The notes: generated by a model not told the origin, from the letters alone. Shown: positions 44,411-53,644, counted from the first letter of the stretch. The stretch: DNA of 64,000 bases from Paramixta manurensis (GCF_013285385.1 NZ_CP054212.1:2852001-2916000); one strand, 5' to 3'. Made by a program: numbers and translations.

Positions 44411-45376
44411 ATGGGTAAAAAAATTATTCTTGATTGCGATCCCGGTTACGATGACGCGGTTGCGCTGTTTTTAGCGCACGGTCACCCTGATATTGAGTTG
44501 CTGGCCGTCACTACCGTAGTGGGTAATCAAACGCTGGAGAAAGTGACGCGTAATGCGCTTTCCGTTGCCCGCATTATAAAAATGGAGAACGTCACCTTTG
44601 CCGCTGGTTGCACGCAACCGTTAGTAAAACCGATTCATACCGCAGCGGAAATCCACGGCGAATCTGGCCTGGATGGCCCGGTGTTACCTGAGCCTCATTT
44701 GCGGTTATCGCTCCGGCATGCGGTTGATGTCATTATCGAAACCATTTTGTCGCAACCGAAAGATAGCGTCACATTGGTACCAACCGGCGGCTTAACCAAT
44801 ATCGCAATGGCGTTAAGAAAAGAGCCGAAAATCATCGATCGGGTGCGCGAGGTGGTATTGATGGGCGGCGCTATACGTGGCGGAAACGCAACGCCATGCG
44901 CCGAATTTAATATTTATATCGATCCGGAAGCCGCAGAGATAGTGTTTAATGCCGGCTGGAAAGTCACCATGATTGGCCTTGATGTCACGCATAAGGCGTT
45001 GGCGACGCTGCCAATTCGCAACCAGATTCGGCAAATAGATACCGGTCCGGCCCGTTTCTTAAGCGATTTGCTGGGCTTTTTCAGCGAAAAATATCAAAAA
45101 GTGCATGGCTTTGATGCCCCAGCAATACACGACCCCTGCGCGGTGGCCTATGTGATTAATCCGGACCTGTTTACCGTGCAGCAGGCGCCAATCTCTATCG
45201 AAACCCAGGGGAAACACACCACCGGTATGACAGTGGTGGATTTACGTCACCGCCCGCCAGCTACCTGCCAAACCTATGTCGCTACCGATATTAATAGCGA
45301 AGCATTTTGGGCGCTGATCGTTGAAGCCATGCAACATATTGGCGAAGGTGACGCAGAAGCCTGTAAAATTTATTAG
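44411..45376 (+). CDS. ribonucleoside hydrolase (Rih-like)
   Basis: 321-residue inosine-uridine-preferring nucleoside hydrolase. The calcium-binding motif DCDPGYDDAVAL has Tyr where His is usual. NIYIDPEAAEIVF, the VLMGGAIRGGNATP loop and the C-terminal HDPCAVAY are also present. It splits ribonucleosides to base and ribose, and purine versus pyrimidine preference is not clear. GAGG precedes the ATG. It could feed the nucleobase genes at 32-34 kb but is not linked to them. Confidence 0.9.
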   Translation: MGKKIILDCDPGYDDAVALFLAHGHPDIELLAVTTVVGNQTLEKVTRNALSVARIIKMENVTFAAGCTQPLVKPIHTAAEIHGESGLDGPVLPEPHLRLSLRHAVDVIIETILSQPKDSVTLVPTGGLTNIAMALRKEPKIIDRVREVVLMGGAIRGGNATPCAEFNIYIDPEAAEIVFNAGWKVTMIGLDVTHKALATLPIRNQIRQIDTGPARFLSDLLGFFSEKYQKVHGFDAPAIHDPCAVAYVINPDLFTVQQAPISIETQGKHTTGMTVVDLRHRPPATCQTYVATDINSEAFWALIVEAMQHIGEGDAEACKIY

Positions 45377-45386
45377 CCCACGCTAC

Positions 45387-45430
45387 ACGATGGAAACATC
45401 TCCTTGCAGTTTCCATCGTCCCGTTTTGTT
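45387..45430 (+). terminator. strong intrinsic terminator
   Basis: A perfect 11-bp stem, ACGATGGAAAC with GTTTCCATCGT, and an 11-base loop followed by CCCGTTTTGTT, starting 10 bases after the nucleoside hydrolase stop. Confidence 0.8.
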
Positions 45431-45574
45431 CCGGACACCGTTCGTTGAGCCTCAGTTTCACTTGCCCTCTTTATGATTGCCTTTATCAGGTTGCGGTCCT
45501 GAAGCCGAACAAAGGAACCTTGTTTTCCCCTGGCTGGCCGCGTCGGGAAAGCAGCAAAAAGGCAGGAAATGCAG

Positions 45575-46507
45575 ATGGGCATGTTAAAAAAATGGCGCCA
45601 ACAAAATAGCGCGTGGCAGACGATGGTGCGTGGCTATAACGTGATCAAGTATGGCGCGCGGATGGCCGCAATGCCCCCTTTCACTCTGTTTAGCTACAGT
45701 GTCAAATGCCACCACTATCGTAGCGCCCGGCTCCTGCGTTCGGTGGGTAATTTGCCGTCATTTAGCGAACGACCGTTTAATAAATATTTAAGCCGCCAGT
45801 GGTCGGGTAAGAAAAAATTACGCGCCGCTAACGCGATGCTGGACTTTGTTGAACACAGTTTTTCCGATGAGGGCATACTGGCGCTGTATGCGCCGCAGGG
45901 CGAAGGCATTTTACTGGCGACCATCCCGTTAAAATCGGAAGGCGTCGCCCGCTTGAAGTTAATGCGCTCCCGTTTTCCGCGTGAAGGTGACCTGGGCCTG
46001 TATCTGTTCGATGACAGTGATGAGTTGGTTTATGCGCTAACGTTCTCCATCGGCGAAAATAACCGGCTCTACCTCGGCGGCCTGCAAGGGCCGAAACCGG
46101 AGCATGGCGCAGAACGGGTTAAGCTGATGACTAAGCAGCTTTATGGCCTACGTCCGAAAAATCTGCTTATCTCTATGGTGTATGGGCTGGCGCAGCATTT
46201 CGCGGTGACGCAGATTAACGGTGTGTCGGATAAGGCACACATTAAGTCTCACCATCTGAAATCAAGCTACGAATCATTCTGGCTCGAATGTGGCGCCATC
46301 GCCAGCCAGCAAGGATGGTTCAGGTTCCCTGACGAAGAGCCGATACGCGATATCGAAACGGTTAAAAGCCAGCATCGCTCAGAATTTCGCAAACGTGAAG
46401 CGTTACGCGCCGAAACGCTGCTGGCGGTGAGCCGAACCTTGTGCCTGTACGATGGCGCATGTCCATTAGTGCCTGGCGTATCCTGGCAGCAATCACTTCC
46501 GCATTAA
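45575..46507 (+). CDS. VirK/YbjX (DUF535) family protein
   Basis: About 310 residues. The family features are visible (SVKCHHYRSARLLRSVGNLP, LYLGGLQGP, LYGLRPKNLLISMVYGLA, KAHIKSHHLKSSYESFW). Homologues in Salmonella and Shigella are linked to virulence-factor expression or envelope stress, but the molecular function is unsettled. The start at 45575 is chosen because AGGA lies 7 bases upstream. The ATG at 45569 abuts the site. Confidence 0.85.
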   Translation: MGMLKKWRQQNSAWQTMVRGYNVIKYGARMAAMPPFTLFSYSVKCHHYRSARLLRSVGNLPSFSERPFNKYLSRQWSGKKKLRAANAMLDFVEHSFSDEGILALYAPQGEGILLATIPLKSEGVARLKLMRSRFPREGDLGLYLFDDSDELVYALTFSIGENNRLYLGGLQGPKPEHGAERVKLMTKQLYGLRPKNLLISMVYGLAQHFAVTQINGVSDKAHIKSHHLKSSYESFWLECGAIASQQGWFRFPDEEPIRDIETVKSQHRSEFRKREALRAETLLAVSRTLCLYDGACPLVPGVSWQQSLPH

Positions 46508-46627
46508 TCGAACCTTGCACATCAAAAGGTGGTCTTTCCCGGCTGCCTTTTGCCAATGGTCTACCCTTTGGTATACGGCGAACAAAATGACGCCGCCAGT
46601 TACTGATTCGCCAAAAGGAAAGCCGTA

Positions 46628-48010
46628 ATGGATCAAGACTCGACGCTATTCCCTCTCAGAAAAACGCAGGACAGTGAAAACGATACCCAAGTGTGGAACT
46701 GGGCGAAAAATGCGCCACTCGGCGATCATAAAAATCTCTGCCGACCGGAAAGCGAAGCCGAGTTGCAACTGTTAGTTGCGCGCCACACCGGGAAAATTCG
46801 GGTACTCGGCAGCCGCTTATCCGCAGGCAGGATGCTGAGTATTAACCAGCCAGATGACATGCTGCTCGACCTCAGCGCACTGAGTGGTTTACTGAATTCG
46901 ACCGATGACACCATCACCTTTGCTGGCGCAACGCCGCTGCACCAGGTGTATGCCACGTTAACGGAGATGGGCCGGATGCTGGGCTCTTCTCCGGGCGTGA
47001 TTTCAATGCAAACGCTGGCTGGCGCGCTGGCAACCGGTACCCACGGGCAGGGGCTTAATCAAAGTTCACTGGCGGATGAAGTTATCTCCTTTCGTCTGGT
47101 TCTGGCAGATGGTTCCATTGCCGAATATAACCACACGCAACCGGAGTTTGGCGCCATCCAGGTTGCGCTTGGCGCATTAGGCGTGGTTACCGCCGTTACC
47201 TTAAAGACCCACCCCTCGCGCATTTATACCTGCTTCAAGCAGGCGACCGATGCCACAACGCTTGCGCACGATTTATATCAGTGGAATGAAAATTTCGCAT
47301 TAAGCAAAGCCTGGTGGTTTGTTGATGAAGAGAAGTTACATGTCTGGTCGGCGCGTGAAGCCACGCCAGAAGAAGAAAATCACTATCGCCTGAATTATGG
47401 CGACGTGGTGAAACAGGAAGGAAGTAACAACACGCTGAATCACACCATTGAGCAGACATTGGAGCAGATGCATCAGGACACGCAAGTGCAGGGTAAAGGC
47501 GGTAAACAGTTTAAAACCGTCACGCGGTTTAAGGATTTTACCGATCTTACCGGCGATATTTATCAAATTTTCTGCCGCGGCATCGCCGTGCCGCAAATTA
47601 ATGTCGAGATTGGTATTCCGCTGGCGCGCGCGGCGGAGGTGATTGGCAAAATTAAGCGCTGGTATGCGGAAAATCATCCGCATATGCATTACCCCATTAT
47701 CCTCCGTTGCACCGGCCCCTCTTCTGCCTGGCTGAGCCCTGCTTCGCAACAGGCCACCTGCTTCTTTGGCTTTGTTGTCTACTATGCGGATGACGGTTCT
47801 CTTTCCGAAGATGGGCTGCATTTTTTACGCGAAGTAGAGAAGTTGTTGGCGCAAGAAGGCGGCAGACCACACTGGGGAAAATACTATACGCCGTCGCTGT
47901 ATCAGTGGCGTGAGATCTATCCGCAGTGGGATGCCTTCCGTGCGGTACGTACCGCCCTCGATCCCGGACATAAATTCAGCAATGACTACCTAACCGCACT
48001 GTTAGATTGA
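46628..48010 (+). CDS. D-arabinono-1,4-lactone-oxidase-type flavoprotein
   Basis: 460-residue VAO-family FAD enzyme. An N-terminal FAD-binding part (IRVLGSRLSAGRM; TLAGALATGTHGQGLN) and a C-terminal ALO domain ending in the family pattern DPGHKFSNDYL. The usual His for covalent flavin attachment is not visible in the GSRLS motif, so FAD is probably bound non-covalently. Relatives oxidise aldonolactones or sugar alcohols. It forms a short operon with the GT8 gene 24 bases downstream. Confidence 0.87.
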   Translation: MDQDSTLFPLRKTQDSENDTQVWNWAKNAPLGDHKNLCRPESEAELQLLVARHTGKIRVLGSRLSAGRMLSINQPDDMLLDLSALSGLLNSTDDTITFAGATPLHQVYATLTEMGRMLGSSPGVISMQTLAGALATGTHGQGLNQSSLADEVISFRLVLADGSIAEYNHTQPEFGAIQVALGALGVVTAVTLKTHPSRIYTCFKQATDATTLAHDLYQWNENFALSKAWWFVDEEKLHVWSAREATPEEENHYRLNYGDVVKQEGSNNTLNHTIEQTLEQMHQDTQVQGKGGKQFKTVTRFKDFTDLTGDIYQIFCRGIAVPQINVEIGIPLARAAEVIGKIKRWYAENHPHMHYPIILRCTGPSSAWLSPASQQATCFFGFVVYYADDGSLSEDGLHFLREVEKLLAQEGGRPHWGKYYTPSLYQWREIYPQWDAFRAVRTALDPGHKFSNDYLTALLD

Positions 48011-48034
48011 TGAAAGGGATATAAGGAGACAAGT

Positions 48035-48898
48035 ATGAAAGCATGGGTGACCTTATTAACCAAGGCCAACTATTTACCCGGTGTGGAAACGTTACATGCT
48101 TCATTACAAGCCAGCGGCACGCGTTGGCCGCTGGTCGTGATGGTGACCGAAGAGATCGCGCCTGCAGAGTGTCAGCGCCTACGCGAACAAGGCTGCCTGA
48201 TCCGCGCGGTAATGCCGCTGAATCCCGGTAATCAGTCGGCTGAACACTATGTTGCCGAACGCTTTACCGATGTCTGGACCAAGTTACGCAGTTGGGAGCT
48301 CACCGAGTTTGAGCGGGTGGTCTTTCTCGATGCCGATATGCTGGTGATGCAAAATATGGATGAGTTGTTAGAGATGCCGCTACCGGAACAAGGCATCGCC
48401 GCCTGCCACGCCTGCCGCTGCAATCCCAATCATATTGCTAATTATCCACGCAGTTGGACGCCGGAAAATTGCGCTTATAGCTGGCAAGAACGCAACCAGC
48501 CAACTCCGGACAGGTTAGATAATTATCTCAATAGTGGTTTGCTGGTACTGACGCCTGATGAACAGGTTTTTCAACAACTGGAAGCGGCAATCGCCGCCAT
48601 TACCGATCTCTCAGCCTACCCTTTCCCCGAGCAGGATTTGCTGAATGAATTTTTTGCCAAGCGCTGGACACCCCTTCCCTGGATCTATAACGCGCTTAAA
48701 ACATTGGCTTTTCAGCATCCCAAACTGTGGCGTCTTGAAGAAGCGAAGAATATCCACTACATCCTCGACAAACCCTGGACCCGCGATTGGCGCCAACCTG
48801 AAAATGAGCGCGATAATTATTATGCGCTGGATAGCTTATGGCGTGAACGCGCGCCCGCTTCCGCGCTGGCTGACGCCTCCGGTAGCGGTTCGGACTAA
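48035..48898 (+). CDS. GT8 (glycogenin-like) glycosyltransferase
   Basis: 287 residues. The N-terminal fold is WVTLLTKANYLPGVETLHAS. The metal-binding DxD is in VVFLDADMLVMQNMDELLE, with NSGLLVL and HYILDKPW further on. Family members build glycogen primers or galactinol-like products. The acceptor is unknown here. Pairing with a sugar-lactone/alditol oxidase hints at a small carbohydrate-derived metabolite. AAGGAG precedes the ATG. Confidence 0.87.
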   Translation: MKAWVTLLTKANYLPGVETLHASLQASGTRWPLVVMVTEEIAPAECQRLREQGCLIRAVMPLNPGNQSAEHYVAERFTDVWTKLRSWELTEFERVVFLDADMLVMQNMDELLEMPLPEQGIAACHACRCNPNHIANYPRSWTPENCAYSWQERNQPTPDRLDNYLNSGLLVLTPDEQVFQQLEAAIAAITDLSAYPFPEQDLLNEFFAKRWTPLPWIYNALKTLAFQHPKLWRLEEAKNIHYILDKPWTRDWRQPENERDNYYALDSLWRERAPASALADASGSGSD

Positions 48899-48968
48899 CG
48901 ATATACGCCGCTGAAAAAGAGGATTGCTGCTTTATTCAGCAGTCGATCCACTTTGTAGCAAACAGGCT

Positions 48969-48997
48969 TTGACAAGGCTGCGGGGCGTGGTTAATAT
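48969..48997 (+). promoter_or_regulatory. sigma-70 promoter of tRNA-Asn
   Basis: TTGACA, 17 bases, then TAATAT, followed by a GC-rich discriminator (GCGCCCC), the usual mark of stringently controlled stable-RNA promoters. The mature tRNA begins about 12 bases after the expected start point. Confidence 0.85.
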
Positions 48998-49015
48998 GCG
49001 CCCCGTTCACACGAT

Positions 49016-49091
49016 TCCTCTGTAGTTCAGTCGGTAGAACGGCGGACTGTTAATCCGTATGTCACTGGTTCGAGTCCAGTCAGAGGAGCCA
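49016..49091 (+). tRNA. tRNA-Asn (GTT anticodon)
   Basis: 76 bases including encoded CCA. The acceptor arm is TCCTCTG with CAGAGGA, the D arm has AGTTCAGTCGGTAGA, the anticodon loop is CTGTTAA with GTT, and the T arm has GGTTCGAGTCC. It matches the enterobacterial tRNA-Asn sequence I know. tRNA-Asn genes are common island integration sites, but no second copy of its 3' end is visible in the window. Confidence 0.97.
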
Positions 49092-49100
49092 TATTTAGAG

Positions 49101-49140
49101 AAGCCCGCTTAAGGAAACTTAAGAGGGCTTTTTGTTTTTT
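49101..49140 (+). terminator. terminator of tRNA-Asn
   Basis: AAGCCCGCTTAAG and CTTAAGAGGGCTT pair across GAAA, followed by TTTGTTTTTT. Confidence 0.88.
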
Positions 49141-49148
49141 AGAAGTCG

Positions 49149-49171
49149 GCTATGAGCGAGGAGCGGACATT
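49149..49171 (+). repeat. half copy of a short intergenic repeat
   Basis: GCTATGAGCGA then GCGGACATT resembles the right end of the elements at 49811-49882 and 50632-50698. Only this right half is present. Confidence 0.5.
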
Positions 49172-49217
49172 ACTAACATCGCGGAGCAGGTCAATATTAA
49201 TGTCCACAAATAGCCCA

Positions 49218-49733
49218 CTATCGTATAAGCATCCGTACCTGCTTACCATGGTAGTTAACATACCCTTGAAACTGGAAACCAAAACGCTCAGCGAGATAAT
49301 TTGAGCGTTTATTTTCTTCGTCAATGATACAGCACACTGAAGAGGAAAATGTCTGATCGGCCCATAGTAAAATAGCTGTCAGTGCTTCAGACGCATAACC
49401 TTTTCCTCTAACCTCGGGAATCAACGTCCATCCAGCTTCAGGGTATTTTAACGCAGGGGTGATATCACGATGGGCATCCTGAAAACCAAATGCACCAATA
49501 TAACGATTTGTTGTTTTTTCAATAACTGCCCAGTAGCCATAACTTAACGCATGCCAGTGCCCGATATAGCGTAATAAGCGGGACCAAACGATTTCTGTCG
49601 TTGGATTTTCACCGCCATTATTAGCCATTTCAGGAATATCCCAGCTCGCCATAAGTTCTGGAAAATCGCCGAGCGCAAATTGCCTTAAAATCAGTCGGTC
49701 TGTTTCAAGTTGAGGCGCTTTCTGAGCAGTCAT
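49218..49733 (-). CDS. GNAT acetyltransferase, RimJ/RimL-like
   Basis: 171 residues. The fold is recognisable (LETDRLILRQFALGDFPELM; GWTLIPEVRGKGYASEAL for acetyl-CoA; NKRSNYLAERFGFQFQG). The acceptor is unknown. The ATG at 49733 has AGGAGA upstream, and a GTG one codon earlier is not needed. It lies in the accessory stretch after tRNA-Asn. Confidence 0.87.
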   Translation of the reverse strand: MTAQKAPQLETDRLILRQFALGDFPELMASWDIPEMANNGGENPTTEIVWSRLLRYIGHWHALSYGYWAVIEKTTNRYIGAFGFQDAHRDITPALKYPEAGWTLIPEVRGKGYASEALTAILLWADQTFSSSVCCIIDEENKRSNYLAERFGFQFQGYVNYHGKQVRMLIR

Positions 49734-49810
49734 CACTTCTCCTAATCGTAGCTATTTAATACGGCTGCTTTACCACCATGCACGGTTCCTCTCTGCCGAG
49801 CAACTACTAC

Positions 49811-49882
49811 AATGTCCGCTCCTGGCACGAAACGGACGATCCTACGGCCTGCCAGGTCCGCTGTAAGCGAAGTGCGGAAGTT
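49811..49882. repeat. short inverted-repeat element, copy 1
   Basis: A 72-base intergenic unit with left end AATGTCCGCTCCTGGCAC and right end AGCGAAGTGCGGAAGTT. The ends are imperfect inverted repeats of each other. It shares CGCTCCTGGCAC with copy 2. Confidence 0.55.
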
Positions 49883-49989
49883 TAGCTCCTAACGATATTC
49901 GAGCCAGAATCCGTTGTACTTTTGTTATGAAGCAACAAGATGTTGATCGGGTTGGCAACAGAGTGAATGTCGCTTAGTATTTACAGCAT

Positions 49990-50592
49990 ATGGATATTAA
50001 CCTTCTGGGTTTCATACCTGCTTTACTGCCTGTAGCGCTCTCTCCTGGCGCAAGTTTCACGCTTGTCATGAGCAGCGCGCTGGCTGGCGGACGCGATGGC
50101 CTTTTAAGGGCTCTCGCCGGAACAGCATTAGGTATTTACACCCATGCTCTCCTCATTGGATTCGGCATAACTGCCATTGTTGCTTCATCGCCATCGGTTT
50201 ACAGCGTCCTTAAAATTGTTGGGATAGCTTATCTCCTTTGGTTGGGAGCCATGCTTATCCGAAGTGGCTTGCATGCAACGAGTAATGGCGTCAAAAACAA
50301 TGTAACCCCAGTTACCCTAACAGGAGCATGGCTGGCTAACATACTGAACCCTAAAGCGATTATTTTTTATCTCACTGTTGTTTCTCAGTTTAGTGGAAGC
50401 CATGGTGGGGTAGGAAACTACCTAGCCTTAGCATCCGTTCACGTAGCGGTAATGAGTATCTGGCTTATTGCTGTTAGTCGTACCTTGGTTTTCTCTGCCA
50501 AAAACACCGATCCTGTGATTCTTAAAAAATATGTGAATATAGCTGGGGGAGCTCTACTTATTATTTTTTCACTACACAGTCTCACCCATTAA
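49990..50592 (+). CDS. LysE/RhtB-family exporter
   Basis: 200-residue inner-membrane protein with about six hydrophobic helices. Family motifs are visible (PVALSPGASFTLVMSSALAG, GIAYLLWLGAMLIRSG, NPKAIIFYLTVVSQF). It exports amino acids or similar small molecules. The ATG follows CAT with no clear ribosome site, so the exact start is less certain. It lies between two copies of a short repeat. Confidence 0.87.
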   Translation: MDINLLGFIPALLPVALSPGASFTLVMSSALAGGRDGLLRALAGTALGIYTHALLIGFGITAIVASSPSVYSVLKIVGIAYLLWLGAMLIRSGLHATSNGVKNNVTPVTLTGAWLANILNPKAIIFYLTVVSQFSGSHGGVGNYLALASVHVAVMSIWLIAVSRTLVFSAKNTDPVILKKYVNIAGGALLIIFSLHSLTH

Positions 50593-50631
50593 GTTCCAAC
50601 AGCCACTCGATTTATTCCCATCCATGGCAGA

Positions 50632-50698
50632 AACGGCCGCTCCTGGCACTTAGCTGCCTAGCAGTTCAGATGGCAGCTATGAGCGAAGACCGGACATT
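50632..50698. repeat. short inverted-repeat element, copy 2
   Basis: About 67 bases. The left end is ACGGCCGCTCCTGGCACTTA, the right end GCTATGAGCGAAGACCGGACATT. An internal inverted pair (TAGCTGCC and GGCAGCTA) gives a longer stem. Confidence 0.55.
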
Positions 50699-50744
50699 TG
50701 AACACCCCTATAACCATAGTAAAAAACCAGAGTATATAACGCAT

Positions 50745-50767
50745 TAAAAAAAGAGGCTGTTGCAGCC
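50745..50767 (-). terminator. minus-strand terminator-like hairpin
   Basis: Read on the minus strand, AGGCTG, CAA and CAGCCT form a 6-bp stem followed by CTTTTTTT. No minus-strand gene ends here, so it may be a relic or part of a leader structure. Confidence 0.35.
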
Positions 50768-50784
50768 TGGCGGCCTTAAAACGT

Positions 50785-50798
50785 TTACGCAGGCGTAA
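50785..50798. promoter_or_regulatory. palindrome, possible operator
   Basis: TTACGC and GCGTAA flank a 2-base centre, 140 bases before the coding start at 50939. It fits a dimeric repressor site, but no regulator is encoded next to it. Confidence 0.3.
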
Positions 50799-50938
50799 TA
50801 AAAAAATCCTATGGCTAACCATATTGTAAACCTCGCTCAGTAAAGCTAAGGTCTTTTCGTGAGCGCGTTTTATTATCCGTTCCTGAGCGGTTGATAAACT
50901 AATGGGTTGGCGTGCCCGTCCACAGTGAGGTTATCGCA

Positions 50939-52534
50939 ATGCGCGAAAATCCGTTTGGGCAGGCAGATGCATTTACGCATGCTGACCAAAATGCCCACGA
51001 TCAACAAACGCTTATTCGCCGTGCGCGAATCTTCAATATGGGCAACCCCTCCAGTAATCACGATTGCGCCGATATCCTGATCAAAGACGGTATCATCCAG
51101 GCAATTGATAGCGATCTTTCCTACTGTATTGATGATGCGACGCAGATAATTGAAGCGGAGGGAAATCTTATTATCCCCGGGCTTATTAATGCCCATTTTC
51201 ACTCCCCAACCAATTTTCTAAAAGGTACGCTCAATAGCATGCCGCTTGAACTGTTCATGTTATATGAGGTTCCGGACGGTAAAGACGCCGCGGTCGATGC
51301 AAGAACCGCCTACATACGCACGTTGTTAGGCGCTGCGGAAATGCTAAAGCTGGGCGTTACATCCGTTCAGGATGATGCTTTCTTTTTACCCTATCCTACC
51401 GCCGACGAGTACGATGCCGTGATGTCAGCCTACCGTGACAGCGGTATCCGGGCAACGGTGGCACTGGATCAACCGGAAATACCGGAATTAGATAAATTCC
51501 CCTTTTTAGCCGATTTGGTTCCACCGGTACTGAAAACACAGCTTAGCGCGGCGCCAGAAATGACCGCAGAAGCATTAATCGCGTGTTATCACGACTTTAT
51601 TCAGCGTTGGCACCGGCAGGAAAATGGGCGTTTACGCGTTGCCGTATCTTGTTCCGCTCCCCAGCGCGTCACGCCAGCTTATCTGGCTGAGCTGGATAAG
51701 TTGAGCAAACTTTATAACCTACCGTTCTATATCCATATGCTGGAAACGCGTCTGCAGCGTGTTTTTGGTGAAGTCTGCCTGGATAAACGTTCCTTGATTC
51801 ATTACGTCGATGACCTTGGTTTGCTATCTGAGCGCATGAACGTGATCCACGCGGTCTGGATTGACGACGATGATATCGCCCGCCTGGCGCGTTCCGGGGC
51901 AAAAGTGATTCATAATCCCATCAGTAATCTACGGCTTGGCAGCGGCGTTATGCCTATCCATCGGCTCGCCGAGGCGGGCGTGACGATCGCGCTGGGTTCA
52001 GACGAAATCATTGCCGATGATGCCGTAAACATGTGGTCGGTCATGAAAACAGCCGCCCTTATTCATACCTTAAGTAGCCCTAACCCCGATCATTGGCCGG
52101 ATGCCACCAGCATTCTGAACTGTATGTTCACTGGCGGCGCCGAGGCCATGCTGCAAAAAGAAGAATTGGGCCGCCTGGAAGTGGGTTACGCCGCCGACCT
52201 GGTGATGTTAGATCTGGATACCCTTCCTTTTACCCCGCTAAACCATCTGCCGCGTCAGTTGGTTTATGCAGATGTCAGCCGCTCTGTCGTCATGACCATG
52301 GTTGCCGGAAAAGTCGTAGTGAAAAACGGGCAACTGTTAACCATTAACGAGGCGGCATTACGCCAGGCCGCGCGCGAATGCTATGCCCTGCTCGCGCCTA
52401 AGCGCGATGCGCTAATGCAACAAGCGGCGGAGAGGTTGCCTTTTTATCGCGCGATGTACGATAAGTCTTTAACCGTCGAAGTCGGCATGAATCGCTGGGT
52501 AGGCGATATTCCAGCCAAGAATGGAAAACCGTAG
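50939..52534 (+). CDS. TRZ/ATZ-type amidohydrolase (deaminase-like)
   Basis: 531 residues from the ATG at 50939 (GAGG upstream, with a GTG nine codons earlier possible). Metal ligands are in place: HxH in NAHFHSPTN, His in YIHMLETR, His in IHAVWIDD and Asp in LGSDEIIADD. Relatives deaminate guanine, cytosine, triazines or adenosine derivatives. It leads an apparent four-gene unit with a TauABC-like importer, so it probably processes the imported compound, likely a nitrogen heterocycle. Confidence 0.85.
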   Translation: MRENPFGQADAFTHADQNAHDQQTLIRRARIFNMGNPSSNHDCADILIKDGIIQAIDSDLSYCIDDATQIIEAEGNLIIPGLINAHFHSPTNFLKGTLNSMPLELFMLYEVPDGKDAAVDARTAYIRTLLGAAEMLKLGVTSVQDDAFFLPYPTADEYDAVMSAYRDSGIRATVALDQPEIPELDKFPFLADLVPPVLKTQLSAAPEMTAEALIACYHDFIQRWHRQENGRLRVAVSCSAPQRVTPAYLAELDKLSKLYNLPFYIHMLETRLQRVFGEVCLDKRSLIHYVDDLGLLSERMNVIHAVWIDDDDIARLARSGAKVIHNPISNLRLGSGVMPIHRLAEAGVTIALGSDEIIADDAVNMWSVMKTAALIHTLSSPNPDHWPDATSILNCMFTGGAEAMLQKEELGRLEVGYAADLVMLDLDTLPFTPLNHLPRQLVYADVSRSVVMTMVAGKVVVKNGQLLTINEAALRQAARECYALLAPKRDALMQQAAERLPFYRAMYDKSLTVEVGMNRWVGDIPAKNGKP

Positions 52535-52621
52535 TTCACGAAAATAAAAGTAAAGGCCCTTATTTATAAATTAATTCAGTCACAAGGTTAATTCTCAATA
52601 TAACATCATGAGGTTTATGCC

Positions 52622-53644
52622 ATGTTTAACACCAGAAAATTATCAAAAGTCGGCTGCTTTACTTCAGGTATTATTCTCTGCAGCGCATTCGCCTCGCCTG
52701 GTTTTGCCGCAGAAAAAGAGATCAGGGTAATATGTAATAACTGGTCTGGTTTTGCCCCGGTATTTGTCGCCAGCGATCTGGGTTATTTTAAAGCGCACGG
52801 ACTGAATGTTAAGGTAAAATTCGACGATTCTCAGTCAGATGCCATGGCTGCAATTACATCTGGCGATGTCGAAGTTGATATGCGTACCATTGATGATTAT
52901 CAGCGCCGACCAAGAACCGCCTCAACGCCGGGAGTGATTATTGGCACGATTGATGAGTCAACGGGCGGAGATGGCGTAGTTGCCGATAATACGGTAAACA
53001 GCATTAGCGATTTAAAAGGGAAAACTGTCGCGATTGAGAATGATATCCCTGCTTATTTACTGCTGGAGATGGCACTCAAAAAAGCCGGGCTCAATTATAG
53101 CGACCTCAAAATAAAGCAAACATCCGGTTCTGATGCGCTTTCCGTTTTCTCAGACCCTAATGTCGCCGCGATTGGTACTTTCCAGCCGTTTATGAACAAA
53201 GCCGTCGAATTGCAGAAGAAACGCGGCGCACATGTTATTGTTTCATCGGCTGCTTATCCGGGTACGATTGTTGACGTTATTATCGTTAACCAGAAAAGGC
53301 TTAAAGCCGATCCCGCCGCATATCATGACTTTCTCGCCGGAGTTTATAAAGCCGTTGAGTTTTATAAAACAGATCCAGAAAAATTCATTCACCTTTCCGC
53401 TCCACACTTCGGGCTGAGCGATAAAGATTTTGCCGAAAGTATTAAGGGTAGTTTGTCTTATAGCGACCTGGCAAACGTGAAGAAATACTTTGGTTCAGAG
53501 CAATCACCCGGGAGTATTTATACTGTCTTTGACACGCTCATGGGCCTGAATATGGAGAATAAAGCCTCCGACAATGTATTATCCGCCAAACAATCGATAG
53601 ACAGTTCAGTGGTTAACTCAATTTCACTGTCGGATATTCGATAA
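52622..53644 (+). CDS. ABC transporter periplasmic binding protein, TauA/NMT1-like
   Basis: 340 residues with a signal peptide (basic start, hydrophobic GIILCSAFASPGFA, cleavage near AFA-AEK). The mature part resembles the NMT1/TauA/SsuA group (WSGFAPVFVASDLGYFKAHG, DLKGKTVAIEND). The ligand is unknown. The stop overlaps the permease start as TAATG. Confidence 0.87.
   Translation: MFNTRKLSKVGCFTSGIILCSAFASPGFAAEKEIRVICNNWSGFAPVFVASDLGYFKAHGLNVKVKFDDSQSDAMAAITSGDVEVDMRTIDDYQRRPRTASTPGVIIGTIDESTGGDGVVADNTVNSISDLKGKTVAIENDIPAYLLLEMALKKAGLNYSDLKIKQTSGSDALSVFSDPNVAAIGTFQPFMNKAVELQKKRGAHVIVSSAAYPGTIVDVIIVNQKRLKADPAAYHDFLAGVYKAVEFYKTDPEKFIHLSAPHFGLSDKDFAESIKGSLSYSDLANVKKYFGSEQSPGSIYTVFDTLMGLNMENKASDNVLSAKQSIDSSVVNSISLSDIR

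Larger units (their letters stand above)
50593..50938. other. intergenic region upstream of the amidohydrolase
   Basis: 346 bases without a gene. It holds the repeat at 50632-50698, a hairpin at 50753-50767 and a 14-base palindrome at 50785-50798. I recognise no riboswitch fold. Confidence 0.5.

Noticed and set aside
49016..49171. Genomic island attachment site at tRNA-Asn
   Set aside because: No direct repeat of the tRNA 3' end and no integrase were found in the window.
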